In this document: positions 10,895 to 22,194 of the stretch, piece after piece
Layout of the letters: the number at the start of each line of letters is the position of its first letter
How positions within the stretch are numbered: position 1 is the first letter of the stretch
Assembly: GCA_032173965.1 (NCBI GenBank)
Contig: CM063290.1
Coordinates: 2,356,001-2,420,000 of the forward strand
Length of the DNA: 64,000 bases
Direction: 5' to 3'
Source of the DNA: Sitta carolinensis
Lineage: Eukaryota; Chordata; Aves; Passeriformes; Sittidae
The notes under the pieces: generated by a model
Database searches by the model: none
Told to the model about the DNA's origin: nothing
The model's input: only the letters and a program-made list of their open reading frames with translations
Position numbers and translations under genes: made by a program

Positions 10895-12519
10895 AGATTC
10901 AGATCTGAAATGCTCAAAGGACACGGGAGAGGAGAGAGATCCTCACATGGAGACTGCTCTGAGGAGCGGGGCTGAAATCAGCCTAATGACAGGACTGGCA
11001 TTCCTTCCCAGGATTACCCAGATTTTCGACCTCCTGTGGCTGAATGCTGCTTAGTTTTGATTTGATTTGCAGTGGTGCTCATTCTCCAGCCCAGGTTTTA
11101 AGGACATTCCAGGCAGTGTCTGAGACATTTCCAGCCGAGTGCTCCCCTGAGCAGGAGCCTCAGGCAGCAGTGGGATCCATCCAGCAGCTCAGGGGCAAAT
11201 CCCATGGAAGAAACACCACTGCTCCTGTGAGATGACAGCCTTCACTCCATGGATCCACCACATTCCCCCTGCTCTGTGCCTGCTCCATCCCTCTGGATCC
11301 AGCAGCACCACGCACTCTGGCCTGGTTTGCCAGGTGTCTGATTACTGCTAAACCACCTCTCTAAAGGCTTGGATTATTTAAAAATTCCCCTCAGATGAGC
11401 TCCTATCCATCAAATCCTCTGCTATTCCCAATCCCTGTATCCCCTGCCACACAAATCCAAGAGGAACAGCCTGCTGCAAATTCCTCCCAGGGAGGAATTC
11501 CTTCCTTGCCAGGAGCAAACAGGCTGGGTTATTTTAGTGCTGCTGTCAATAGGTGGCAATAATCTCCTTCCCTGCAGCTCCTTAATAAATGTTTACACTT
11601 TTCCACAGCCCCGGTTGGAAATTTTCTCTCAGAGTCTCCAGTTATTTATATCTGCAAAGTTCTGCATTTCCCCCATTATAATTTTTCATGTCACCACAGG
11701 CCAGCGACAGGGGAGGCATGGCATGACATTGCTTTATTAAAGCCGACACTTCGCCTTGGATCCAACGAGTTCTCATCTGCTGCATTTGCAGCCAGAAGTC
11801 ATTAGCATTCCACTTCTGTCCTGCCGTCACGTTCTCCCCAAACATTTGCAGGAAATCAGATTTATGAAGTGGTCAGAGAGCTCCAAGGAAGGGAACGTGA
11901 CGCTCCAGGGTCGTGGAGGTGCTCAGAGCGTGGAGGAGCCAGGGACACCCAGGATTTGCTGTGCTGTCACTGCTCCTGCTTCATCCAGGATGAATCCCAA
12001 GCCTTTACAAACACGAGTTTCTCTCCTGCTTTATCAGAGAGGGGTGGCGACATTCAGGCTCCTTTCAAATTTGTCACCGTTGGGGTTCAGGGAGTGAAAA
12101 CGTGTCTTTGGATTTGTTGAATGTGTTGAAAGCCCCTCACACCAAACAGGAGTCTGGAAGTCATTCAGGCAAATCTCAGAATGAACCAGGGCGGCCACTG
12201 CCAAGTGCTTTTTGCACTGGTTAATCTGCTTTTCCTCAGGCTGGGTTTTTTAATCTCTTAAAAGATGAGAACACGATTTTCCTGCCATTTTTGTCCTGTT
12301 TCATCTTGACAGCTGTGGCTGTGCAATATTAGCAGTTACTCATGAAACACTTCCCCACGCAGGGTTTGGGAGCATTTTAATGTCATATTCACATCACACT
12401 CACAAAGGTTCAGCTACTAAAGCTGGTACCCGACAGTCACTAATAGTTTCCTGAAGTTTTTTTGATATAAAGAACCAGGACATTGCTTACACTCCACAGG
12501 AATATATAATTATCTGATA
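10895..12519. other. Non-coding stretch
   Basis: Unique sequence. The frames at 11756-12120 are open but not coding-like. No RNA gene recognised. Confidence 0.5.
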
Positions 12520-12572
12520 GAATTATGGAATCATTAAGGTTGGAAAAACTCTCTGAGAACATCAGGAGTTGA
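12520..12572 (-). mobile_element. CR1 3' terminus, short
   Basis: Plus strand reads 'GAATTATGGAATCATTAAGG' then 'TTGGAAAAACTCTCTGAGAA' and 'CATCAGGAGTTGAGACC'. This is the reverse complement of the last ~50 bases of CR1. Confidence 0.8.
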
Positions 12573-13496
12573 GACCATAAATATATAAATACAAATACAA
12601 AAGGAATAAAGTTACCTTGAGATTTGGGATCCTGAAATTTGGGAATGGGGACCAAGGCCAAGGTACCACTAAAAAATACACATCACACTGGCTGTAGTTC
12701 TCATGTTTTTATTAATTTTACTTTATTTCCATCCCAGCCCCTCCCTGCCCTCACAGGGAAGAATTCCTTCCTCACATCCAACCTAGTTACTTCCAGTTTA
12801 ATTCATTCATCATTCTCAACATCCAATCTGAGCAATTTTGTTTTTCCCCACCACTGGTCCTGCTGGAGGTGACCTGGGGCAGATGTCCCCAACCAAACCG
12901 GGGGCTCACAGTTAATATTTTAACAAACCAAAAATTTTTTAACAAAAAAAAATCCAGGAGCTCCATCCCTGAGCAGCTGGAAATGCTTGGAGGAGGGAAA
13001 ACCCTCAGGGGGAAGCAGCTGGGGTTTATAAAAGCAGGAAGAGCAGCAGGACCAGAGGTTGGAGATTTCCTTGTCCCAAAGGAAAGAAAATGTCTCCTGC
13101 TAGGAGTGAGCAATCCAGATGTTTATCTTCTCTTCCTCAGCCCATCCAGCTGCTGGAAGCAAGGAAAGAAATCTTCTGTCCACTACCCAAGCACAGGGAA
13201 TGAGCAAAGAGAGCTGCCAGCCTGGAATGCCACCAAGGAGCAGGAATTCACACCTCGTTGGGCACTGCCTCTCCCAGGACATCACCTCTGCTTCCAAAGT
13301 GGAGATGGACACTTCAAACAGAAATCTTTGATGGTTTAACTCTTTAAATGCTTCATTCAGGCAGCTTTTTTCTTTCCCCACCCACCATAACCTGTGTTCT
13401 AAAGGGAATGTGTGTTTTGATCAATATTAACTGCAGGCCTTACAGCAACTGAACAAATGGAGGAACTTCTTGAGATTTAGCAGTGCCTTGATCTGG
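12573..13496. other. Non-coding stretch
   Basis: Unique sequence. The 156-codon open frame at 12869-13339 is covered by open frames on the opposite strand and has no recognisable domain, so it is not called. Confidence 0.5.
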
Positions 13497-13975
13497 TGCC
13501 TTCTCCAGGCTGAGCTGGAACAGAGAGCAGCTAGAGCAAAAGGAAAAGCAGGGATTTATTGAAAGGGATTTATTAAAAGGGATTTATTGAAAGGGATTTA
13601 TTGAAAGGGATTTATTAAAGGCCTCTCTGGGCACACCTGGGCAGTGCCCACACCCAGGGGGAACCCAAAATGGTCCCAAAATGGGCTCCAAGGCACGAGG
13701 GCTCACACTTTGATAAGTTCTGGTCCTTTGCACACTGGAGTTCATTGTGCAATTACAGCTCCAGGGTATGCAGCTCCATCCTGGTTTTTAATTCTCACTT
13801 CACTGTGGGTTTTGTTCTTGGGGTGGAAGTTGTCCTTGGTCCCAAGCTGGAGCAGGAATTGTTTTGTCTCCCTGCTCTGTGAAGAGAGCTCAGCAGCACT
13901 GAATATGAAACTAAAACTACCCACTAAACCAGCATAGATTCTGAAAAATATAAAAGCTAAAAACTTAAGGTACCA
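13497..13975 (-). mobile_element. Solo LTR, family C copy 2
   Basis: Closely matches 35774-36237 over most of its length, including 'AGGCCTCTCTGGGCACACCT', 'GGGGGAACCCAAAATGGTCC', 'TCACACTTTGATAAGTTCTG' and a CAGCAGCACTGAATATGAAA block. Read on the minus strand, a TATA-like 'CTTTTATATTTTTCAG' (around 13950) lies upstream of a cluster of AATAAA motifs, as expected for U3-R-U5 order. It starts TG and ends CA, with no clear target-site duplication. No retroviral genes are next to it, so it is a solo LTR from LTR-LTR recombination. Confidence 0.75.
13551..13619 (-). repeat. 14-bp array of polyadenylation motifs inside an LTR
   Basis: Five tandem units of GGGATTTATTGAAA type. On the LTR sense strand each unit contains AATAAA. 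The array sits where the single polyadenylation signal is expected. Confidence 0.9.
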
Positions 13976-15220
13976 GTTCCGTGTAACTTAAGTTTAAATA
14001 TTGATTGTGCAACTATTGGAGGACCAAAACCCCTAAAACCTGGATATGAGGTGAGTGCATCCACCACTAGAGAGTAAGAGTAAGGGGATTGGAAGGCCAA
14101 GCTTTTAAAACCTATAAAAAAATCAATTATTACACTAATGTAATCCTCCTATTTAGCCAAATATTCTGCACCAGGGAGTCCCAGCCCTGTGCTGAGGTGT
14201 TCTGATGAACAAGTGTGATGCTGCTGAGGGTGGTGTCAGTGTGTAACCGAGTTGATTTCCCAGATAAAAATGACTTTCCCAAGATGTGCTGCAGGACTCG
14301 GGCTCGCTGGAGCTGAAATGATGCACACCACGAGTAGCTGCAGTGAGAGAACTGGGGGGGAAAACAGCCCACCTTCCCCGGGGGTTGGGAATGCAATTTC
14401 TGACTCTTCTGTCTCGGGAAGAAAACCCTGCTGTGTGAAATCAGGAAGGGTCATCTCTTTTCTTCCAGGCCAGCAGCTCCCAGTGCCTGAATAATCTCTT
14501 GAGCAGTCCAAGTTCCCCTGGACTGCTGTTTTATCCCTTTGGGATTTTACCTTCTGGGCACTGAAGCAGTGTATAACTCTGTTAATTTTCCTTAATTAGC
14601 TCGTTAAATTGAGAGTAGATCCCAGGTCTGAAGCTGTCAGCACAGACAGGTCTTGGTGTCTCCATCCTTTAATTATATTTGCTTACCCCAGCTGAATCCA
14701 TAAAGATGATCCCAGTGTCTCCACAAGCCCGGATTTTGGAGCCTGCCACGGCCAGCTGCGATCTTTAGGTCTTTATTATTCCACAGACACATCTGGGTGG
14801 ACAGAACAGACTCTCTGTACATGTTTCACTTCGTGTTTTACAAGGTGCAGCCAATTATTCACTGCAGGAACCGCCGGGACTCGCTGGAGAGGAGAAAATG
14901 AAATATAGACTTTGCAGCCGCCCTGGTGTGAGAAACGAGGCTCACTCCTTAAAATTTTTACAAGTTTAATAAGGGATAAAAGGGGCAGTACACAGAGCAG
15001 GGGGCTTGGCAAACTGCCACAGGCACCCAGTCAGCGTAAAAACATTTTTTAATTCACTTTTTCATTGCATTGGTTAAATGCACATTCATGAGGATTATAT
15101 ATATTCAAACATTCCTGTGAGTTTACAAGGTCCAGGAATTCTTTTGCTTGGCTCGACCTTTGACTTGTCTTCGTGCCATCCTGCAGATGAAATTCATATT
15201 GTTTGACACTTTTTGATAAC
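13976..15220. other. Non-coding stretch
   Basis: Unique sequence. The 14550-14780 part has TAATTA and TTAATTAGC motifs and could be regulatory, but nothing decides this. Frames at 14130-14511 overlap on both strands and are not called. Confidence 0.45.
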
Positions 15221-15222
15221 CT

Positions 15223-15233
15223 GGGGGGGGGGG
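15223..15233 (+). repeat. G11 homopolymer
   Basis: Eleven consecutive G residues in otherwise AT-rich sequence. Confidence 0.95.
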
Positions 15234-15583
15234 TCAGTTGTGGATTCCTTGCTTTTTTCTTTCCCTTGGTATTTATTTTCCTGGCTCTTTTTCAATGTTA
15301 TTTATCATTCAGATAAGATACTCCACAAGTACACTGAACAGTTATTTCACATTTCTATCATTGACAGTTACTTACACAAATAGAAGCATTTAACATTGCA
15401 TAGTCTCTATTTTAATAATTTGAGAAAGCCTAAATTATAATATATAAATTTATCACACAGCATAAATATATATTTATAAATAAATATTATAAATACATAT
15501 ATTTATAAGCTACACAGCACATATTAAGCTGACAGATTACACCACATTAAAGCAATTAAAAGTGGTTACAAACAGTACTATAT
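15234..15583. other. AT-rich non-coding stretch
   Basis: Very AT-rich, with TATAAATATATATTTATAAA-like simple sequence at 15440-15510. No gene seen. Confidence 0.6.
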
Positions 15584-15670
15584 CAAAATTGTCCTGACTA
15601 ATAATATTAATTTGCAAAAGCCAATACATAAATGCCAAAGCCAACACCTATATAGTTATTTATAACACTG
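15584..15670. repeat. Unclassified interspersed repeat, copy 1
   Basis: Shares with 26971-27058 the nearly exact core AGCCAATACATAAATGC, flanked on both sides by an 'AAAGCCAA' word. Similarity continues on either side: 'CAAAATTGTCCTGACTAATA' matches the other copy's 'CAAATTGTGCCATAATTTTG', and 'TAGTTATTTATAACA' matches 'TGTCATTTATGACAA'. I do not recognise the family. Confidence 0.6.
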
Positions 15671-15733
15671 GCATTGCTTGTTCCCTGTGCCTTGGACACA
15701 TTTTTATTGGGAATAGACAGCCCTAACCACACT

Positions 15734-16387
15734 TGTCAGAACCCTGGGCACAGAATTTCAGATTGCTGTGCTGACAGGGAGTGACCCTCAAAGATTCACT
15801 GCACTGACCTGAGACCATGGAAAGGCTTCCAGAACTGAGTGACAGCACTGGGAGTGTGGAGTTGGATGGAGGTGTGTGATAGCACAGGGGGAGAGTTAGA
15901 ATTTAAGGTGGTGAGTTAAAATAATATACATGGAACAAGATGGAGGGGTTAGGGCAGAGTCCCTCCTTCTCCTCCTTCTCCTCCTTCTCCTTCTCCTTCC
16001 CCTCTCTTCTCCTTCTCCTTCTCCTTCTCCTTCTCCTTCTCCTTCTCCTTCTCCTTCTCCTTCTCCTTCTCTCTCTTTCTCCTTCTCCTTCTCTCTCCTT
16101 CTCAAGTTTGGGTGATTTTGGGTGATTGGTTTGAAGAGCCCCCAGTGCAGGACGTGGGTGGTTGGTTGTTGGGTTAGAAGTTAAAATAAATTCGCTGGCA
16201 TCTCATAATTGGGCAGTTCAGGCTTAAGAAGACCTTGCAGACAGAACCCTGTGCTCCATTTCTACTCTGGTCACTCAGCATGTGGAAGCACTCACGGGCA
16301 GTGAGGCTGGAACTCAGATAAGGAACAATAAATGTCCAAGTCCCAACAAGAATTCTGCCTCTCTGCTTTTAATCCTGGCCCTGAGAA
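15734..16387 (+). mobile_element. LTR-like repeat, family B copy 1
   Basis: Starts TGTCAGAACCCTGGGCAC and ends in or just before an A run. Compared with 57771-58292 the two flanks of the element are almost or fully identical (for example about 245 bases from 16139 on). It carries ACAAGATGGAGG, a pyrimidine tract and, near the 3' end, 'GGAACAATAAATG' with an AATAAA signal, the same order as in the family A LTR at 23910. A solo LTR of an endogenous retrovirus is the best reading. The right boundary is uncertain because a homopolymer replaces it. No gag, pol or env is present alongside. Confidence 0.7.
15957..16108 (+). repeat. Polypyrimidine (CTCCTT/TTCTCC)n tract
   Basis: About 150 bases of pure or nearly pure C/T built from CTCCTT and TTCTCC units, with a few CTCTCTTT interruptions. 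It sits inside the family B LTR where the sister copy has only a short CTCTTCTTC. Open frames here (Leu/Ser or Glu/Gly repeats) are artefacts. Confidence 0.97.
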
Positions 16388-16413
16388 AAAAAAAAAAAAA
16401 AAAAAAAAAAAAA
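16386..16413 (+). repeat. Long poly(A) run
   Basis: Roughly 27 consecutive A residues, followed by an A/C-rich tail (CCCCAAAAACCACAAAAAAC). It follows the end of the LTR-like element where the sister copy has GAAGAAGAA. Confidence 0.95.
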
Positions 16414-16529
16414 CCCCAAAAACCACAAAAAACCCCAACCAAATAAATCCAGAAGGTTCACCACACACACTGTTTGGATATTTTAAAGCAGGAGTTAAGC
16501 TTAATGTTCTAAATAAAGAAATAGGGATA

Positions 16530-16640
16530 CCTGTCTGCAGGGACACCTTCCACAGTCCCTTGTCCAAGTTTTCCCTGAATATTTTCAGGGATGGGGCAGC
16601 CACAGCTTCTCTGGGAAGCCTGTGTCTCTCCCAGGAAAGA
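16530..16640 (-). mobile_element. CR1 fragment
   Basis: Plus strand has 'CAGGGACACCTTCCACAGTC', then 'TTCAGGGATGGGGCAGCCAC' and 'AGCTTCTCTGGGAAGCCTGT'. This is the reverse complement of the CR1 segment about 150-250 bases from its 3' end. It is truncated at both sides. Confidence 0.85.
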
Positions 16641-17215
16641 AGAATGTCTGGGAAGAGAGCAGGTTACTCAAATAAGAGAAAGAACAGCAGATCCTACAAA
16701 ATAATTAATGGTGGAGGGAAGCTTTATCAGCTGCTCCCGCTGATGCCTTCGGATGGGAACATGGAATTTAATGGAAAGGGAACATGGAATGAGCTGCAAG
16801 AGCTATCCCACACAATGAACAATTAACACCTGCGAGCTTTTAGCCACCAGATAACTTTAAAACCAAGTGCTCAGGAGGCTAAAAAAAAAGGGGATTATAT
16901 GATATTCACGGTGATAATGAGAAGATCAGGATTTATTACCGAAAATCACAGTGCAGAGGAGAAATCCTGGGTTTTGGATTTAAACAGCCAGGCTCGCCAA
17001 AGGTGACCTGAGAGCAGCAGGGAGGAACTGCCCGGAGGGCAGGGTGTTCACCATGAGTTTCAAAAGGGTTTTTTACACCCTTTGTGAAAATTCTAATTCC
17101 TACACGCGTTCCCACTGCCCCAGGTAGGGTTTGAGATTGAGGCACAGCAGAAGTTTTAAATCCCTGGCAGCTTTTTAGAGCAAAGAGTTGTTCTGGGCAC
17201 AGGTTTGGAAGTTTA

Positions 17216-17216
<1 letters not shown>
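16641..17216. other. Non-coding stretch
   Basis: Unique sequence between a CR1 piece and a microsatellite. Nothing recognised. Confidence 0.5.
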
Positions 17217-17258
<42 letters not shown>

Positions 17259-17325
17259 TGTATGTATGTATGTATGTATGTATATTAATATATATAATAA
17301 CAATATCTAAATATTATTATATATA
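17217..17325. repeat. (TA)n / (TATG)n microsatellite
   Basis: About 14 TA dinucleotides, then TATG tetranucleotides with one interruption, then further TATA-rich sequence with AATATAT words. Confidence 0.95.
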
Positions 17326-20260
17326 TTAAAATCAAGAATAAGTGAAAGCACAGTGTCATCTCAGAAGAAAAAAAAAGTGAGATTTTTACCTTGTGGATCA
17401 CTACCAAGACTGGAAAAAGGGGAGACATATCCCAGAAACCAAAGATTTTACAGGGAACTGATATAAGCATGACTCTCCAAGTCCAATTATTTTTTTACAG
17501 TTCTAATTCCAGGATTCTGAGGTAGAATCCTATACCACAACAAAGTGCCAGCTAAGATGCAGAGTTAATTAGTGAGCCAAAGCAGGGAATATTTGCTTTT
17601 AGTCCTAATTTTTTTTGCCAATTGAAGCACACAGTCTTAAGTAATGAACAAATAATCATCTTTTCCATGATTTAGCTCCATTTCCTTCATTATTATGTTG
17701 TCTTGGGAGGCAATTGATGAAGTTGAGGAGAAACTGTGCAGCATGGGGTGAAATGATAGTTGTACCCCAGGCACAGCTGACAGATTTCTGCTGGGCACAT
17801 CCTAAATTCCCTGCTCCCTTTAATCCACTCCTTTCGTTATTCCTTGCATGTTGCTTTTTGCAAGAAAAAACTAATTTCCGGAAATATCAGGAATTTTGCT
17901 GCTAGAATGGCAAGATCAAGGTTTGAAGCAGTAAACACTGAATTATGGTTGTCATTCACTTGGTAAGCTTTCTCTGGCCTGATTTAGCTGGCAGCAGATT
18001 CCAGCAGAGTTAAGAAGGACAATTGGTAAAAAAATAAAATGATAAAATGTGAGAGGCTAAACTGAACACTGGTTTAGCTCAATAAAGCTCTTTATGGATA
18101 AATAACAGCAAAGAGCCACTGATTCTTGCTCTGGGCTATTATTGACTCAGAGAGAAGTCTCCCATATATCAATCAATAGGGAGGTTTGTCTGGGAGAGTT
18201 TTACTACAAAGGGGAAATGGGCTGAAAAAGTGACCTGAAAAAAGAGGAGCTGAAGAGTCTCAACATGGAACGTTTCATAAAGTCGTGTTTCAATGGGAGA
18301 CTGCAGCCGCAATAAAAATGGAATTTTTCTTCAGACTCGAGACAAAAATGGGCAGGCAAATATTTGGGCGTTATTTGGGTGGAGCAGCTCAGCTGGGCAG
18401 GTTGTGTGGCTGCTGCTGCTGGCCTGGGCACAGCAAATCGATAGAGATCCCATTTCCAGCCAGAGCTTTCCCAGGCAGTGCCCAGGATGGGATTTGCAGC
18501 ACCCTGCACGGTGCAAGGCATCCCTGCCATGGCAGGGGGTGGCACTGCACGGGCTTTAACCCAAACCCTTCCAGGAGGGCTAAAAAAGACTAATTGAAGT
18601 GTCCAGGCTGAGAGTTTGAACTCAGAGCAGATAAACTGCAGGATAACTCCAGAGCAGGAGGTGGAGAGGGAAGCAGGAGTGGTGCTGGAGGATTTCCCAG
18701 CCCGGACTGAGCACTGTGTGCTGGGAAGGTGCAGAATGGAAACTCGGGGTTATTTCACACCAGATCAAGGCCTTGCTGGAGAGGCTGGGAATGCGTGAAA
18801 ATCCACGCAGTGATTCCCACACCTTCCTTGTGCCTCACTCTCCTGGCACAGCTGGAACCTGATTCTTTCCAGAGCTAAATCCCTTGTGCCTCACTACGAG
18901 AGGGGGACCGTGCTGGCTGTTCTGGCTTGATGTTAAATTGTGTTTCTAGTTGCCTGTTTAGCTCAGAAAATCAGTTTTGCACCTTTCAGCTGGGTCTGAG
19001 AGTAAAGAGGGGAGAAGCAGAAGCAGTGCAATGTCTGAGGGTTGTTTCCAAAACACAAAAATCAGAGTTTTCAGCTTTCCTCACTCAGCCTGTGCTGTCT
19101 GCAGAGCTCTCCTTGGCTTTTGGTTAGTTTTTGGCTAGCTGGAGCAGAGAAATCTTCTGGATTGTTGTTTGTTTTCTTTTTTTTTTCCTTGGAATTATTT
19201 AAACCTGTTTTGGACTAAAACCCAGCAGAGCCCCAGGAGCTCACCCCTGTGTCCCCCCAGGCCTGGCCATTTCCCAGAGCTGAGGGAGCTGTAGCTACTG
19301 CTACAGCTTAGAAAAGAGACTTTCTGAATTGTTTTTTCTTTTTTTTTGAGCAGCAAGAGGTTTTGTTGTTTAGTATTGTTCATTTTTTTTGTGTTGGAGA
19401 GTGTTTTGCCTGTTAAATAAACAGTTTTTTCCACTTCTCTTCGAGGAAATCTTTCCCCCAAACCAGTTAAAGGAGAGGCTGCTTAAATTTGCTTCCTAGA
19501 AGAACCCTTTGGAGGTTTTCTCCCAAATTTGCCCTAAACCAGGACAGTGGCTTTGCCAGGTTGGCTTTGTGCTCCTCAGAGCTGCTCATTCCTCCTGGAA
19601 CAAAAACTCCTCCTCTTCCCCTTCTATCAGCAAGAAGCTGGCTCCAATCAAGTCGGTTCTGGTTCTTCTTTTTGATCCAAAGGTTAATCCTGAGCACTCC
19701 AGTGCCCACCAGGAGTTCTGGGATCTGTTTGTTTTCACTTCAGCAGAGCAAACTCTCCCCTGTGAGAGAGCTCCAAAGGGCCTGGTCAGAAAACACTGCT
19801 GGTGTTAAACACCTTTGAGTAAAGAGAGCTGAAACAATTAGAAATGTCAGCTTTAAAGCTTCCTACTTAATAGAGGGAGAAAATCAGTCCAGCAGAGGAG
19901 AAATCCAGGATCCAGCTGCTGCAGAGGGTCAGGGCAGCTGCCACCTTCTAGAAAAGGGATTAGGAACTGCTTTTGGAGTGTCTGCCAATTTTTTTGGCAA
20001 TTTCAAGTCATCCAGAAATGTTGAAAAGGAGTTTTTTAAAGCTAAGCCAGCTGCACGTAACTATGTGAAAAAAAATGAGCCTCAAGTGTGTTTTAAAGGG
20101 TTGAAGAATGATTAAAAACTGGCCTGATTCTAGGTGATAAATCCTGTTTGTTTTTGTGCAGTAGCCCACACATTAAAATACGGGCTGGTTTATTGTAATA
20201 ACATCCAATACAGAAAAAAAACCCTCTGATTTTTCTCCCTTTCCAAGTGCTCCTCCTGCA
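17326..20260. other. Non-coding stretch
   Basis: Mostly unique sequence. Overlapping open frames at 18204-18593 and 19467-19818 exist on both strands and do not look coding. There are short T runs near 19181 and 19339. No exon, RNA gene or repeat family is supported. Confidence 0.5.
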
Positions 20261-20307
20261 AGGGCCGTGTCACCTCTGCTGGTTTGGGGAGCTCAGGTGA
20301 AGAAGGC

Positions 20308-20859
20308 TCAGCCTGAGCCACGAACTCCTGTGCACATCAAACCTTGGCAGTGCCCCAAGAACACGCCAGGAGGGAGAGGACGGTGCTTGAGGGTCCGTGT
20401 CAGCTCCCTGAGGGTGCTGAGAGATGTGGAAATGCTGGAAATGTCTGCTCCTGGCCACGCATGAGAAGGGCAAGGGCCAGCCAGGGAGGTTTTTGTTCTC
20501 CTTGCATTGATCCCACAGCTGGGAGCCAGCAGGAAAATAATAAACATCTCCTCTGGCCATCCCTCCCGAGCCCTGCTGTAGGTCAGGCCACGCTCCAGTC
20601 CCAAACAGAGCAGCAGAATATTTATGGACACTCGTGGAAAGAATGGATAATTATTTCTCGGTCCTGCTGTAGTATTATTTATAAGCCCTTCTCCAGGAAA
20701 TGTAGTGAAAACGGAGAAAAATGTTACTGCGAAGCAGCTGTGAAATCCCACTGGCAGCCGTAGCTGCTCAGGATTTTTGCTTGATGATTCTGTTGCAGGA
20801 GTAGCCTCTTCTGGAGCCTGGATGGTGACCTTTCTCTTCAGCGTGAACTTTACATTTCC
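20308..20859 (-). CDS. Exon-like open segment, unknown (weak)
   Basis: A minus-strand frame is open for over 180 codons. Read in that direction it is preceded by 'TCTATTTCCTTATTGGCTTC' then CCAG, a good splice acceptor ending at 20860. The first residues (GNVKFTLKRKVTIQAPEEA) look protein-like; the later part (rich in Cys, Trp, Pro, Leu) does not. No strong donor was found, and I recognise no domain. A short real exon inside a chance open frame, or pure chance, are both possible. Confidence 0.15.
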   Translation of the reverse strand, partial: GNVKFTLKRKVTIQAPEEATPATESSSKNPEQLRLPVGFHSCFAVTFFSVFTTFPGEGLINNTTAGPRNNYPFFPRVSINILLLCLGLERGLTYSRAREGWPEEMFIIFLLAPSCGINARRTKTSLAGPCPSHAWPGADISSISTSLSTLRELTRTLKHRPLPPGVFLGHCQGLMCTGVRGSG

Positions 20860-20960
20860 CTGGGAAGCCAATAAGGAAATAGATACCAAAAACCCCTGCT
20901 TGTAAATTCCTCCTGAATTCCTGTTTTATCCTCTGTCCTCAGAAATGACATTTCATCGTC

Positions 20961-21125
20961 CACGTTAGGGGAAATATCTTCATTTTGTATCACATTTGAG
21001 GACGGAATCGTGCTTTTCCCCTAATGTGTTGGTATAGATATGCTCAAGATGTGAGGAAAAAAAAAATCCAGCGTGATTTGTGTTTGTGCCTGGCCCATTA
21101 GGAAGAGTTTTCCATCTAATGGGCC
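20961..21125. other. Two adjacent inverted repeats
   Basis: Arm 1 CACGTTAGGGGAAA (20961-20974) pairs with TTTCCCCTAATGTG (21015-21028) with one mismatch around a 40-base loop. Arm 2 GGCCCATTA (21092-21100) pairs perfectly with TAATGGGCC (21117-21125) around a 16-base loop. The surrounding sequence is repeat-free. The function is unknown; paired binding sites or a cruciform are possible. Confidence 0.6.
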
Positions 21126-22194
21126 CTAAGGTGTCCTATCCTGTGGAATTTGCTGCACTAATGAACCATCTGAGAGGGTGGAAATTGCCCACTCAGGCTT
21201 TGAATGCCTGGAGGGTATCGTAGCTTTGGGGGAGTCATCTCTGAGCCTGCCACATTCCCACATTTATTTCCTCCAAGCGCCACATTCCACTGGGATACTC
21301 GTAGGAATCCTTTCCCAGCAGTCCCACCATTCTTCCAGCAGGCAGGGCACAGATGGAAAGCCTGAGCAGGGTGCTTCTCCTGCCCCCTTTGGTGGCAACT
21401 CTGCTCCCAAACTCGGATTATCCATCACAATTTAGTCATTATGGGCTTGCAGCAGGATCCTTGGCCTGCAAACAATTGCTGTTTTTCCAGCAAAACACTG
21501 AAGATCTCCAGTACTTCAGAGTTTGGAATCAGTAAATTTTTTTCTTTTAGGGTTATCGGAATATTTGGATTATTTGCCTCTCTTGGGAGATTTTGTTGGG
21601 AGTGTTTCCTCGCTGGGGTCATATAAAGACCCAGGACAATGTCCTTTATTTTACAAAGTCTTTTGGAATCAGAGGAGTCTAACTGGGGTAGAGGGTGAAT
21701 TTTAAGGGAGACAGGAATTGTTTTAGCAAACTGGGAGCTATTTTCATTGCAAGCTGCTGGCAGCTCCCACGGAGCCCAGGGACACAATCTGGTGGTGTAT
21801 GAACAGACCTGTGACAGGGGACAATCCGAGGGGCAGGGTGACAGCTGGAAAATCCCGGCTTTATTCCTGGGCTGAGCTGGGAATTGCAGCTTGGAGCATT
21901 CAGCAAGACGAGAAAATCCTAATCCAGCTCAGACCCAGCCCCAAACCCTTCTGGCTCCAGCCCGGGCAGTGTCAGGAGAGCAGGAGAGGGAAGGAAACAA
22001 AGCCTGGATGCTCAACGGGATCCAGCAGCGCTGGTTTTACCGGGATTTTCTGACAGGAATGTCCAAGGATTGTGTTCGCATCTGGCCTTCGGGAGCCCTC
22101 TGGTTCACGTGTTGGGCACCTGCAGAGCTCAGCAAATCCCACTTTAAATTGTGAGTTTCCAGTCGGAGATGCCTGGGGACACAGGCTGGTTACA
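21126..22194. other. Non-coding stretch
   Basis: Unique sequence. Open frames at 21425-22154 overlap on both strands and are not coding-like. Confidence 0.45.

Noticed and set aside
15896..16125. Glu/Gly/Arg- or Leu/Ser-rich open frames
   Set aside because: Translations of the polypyrimidine tract.
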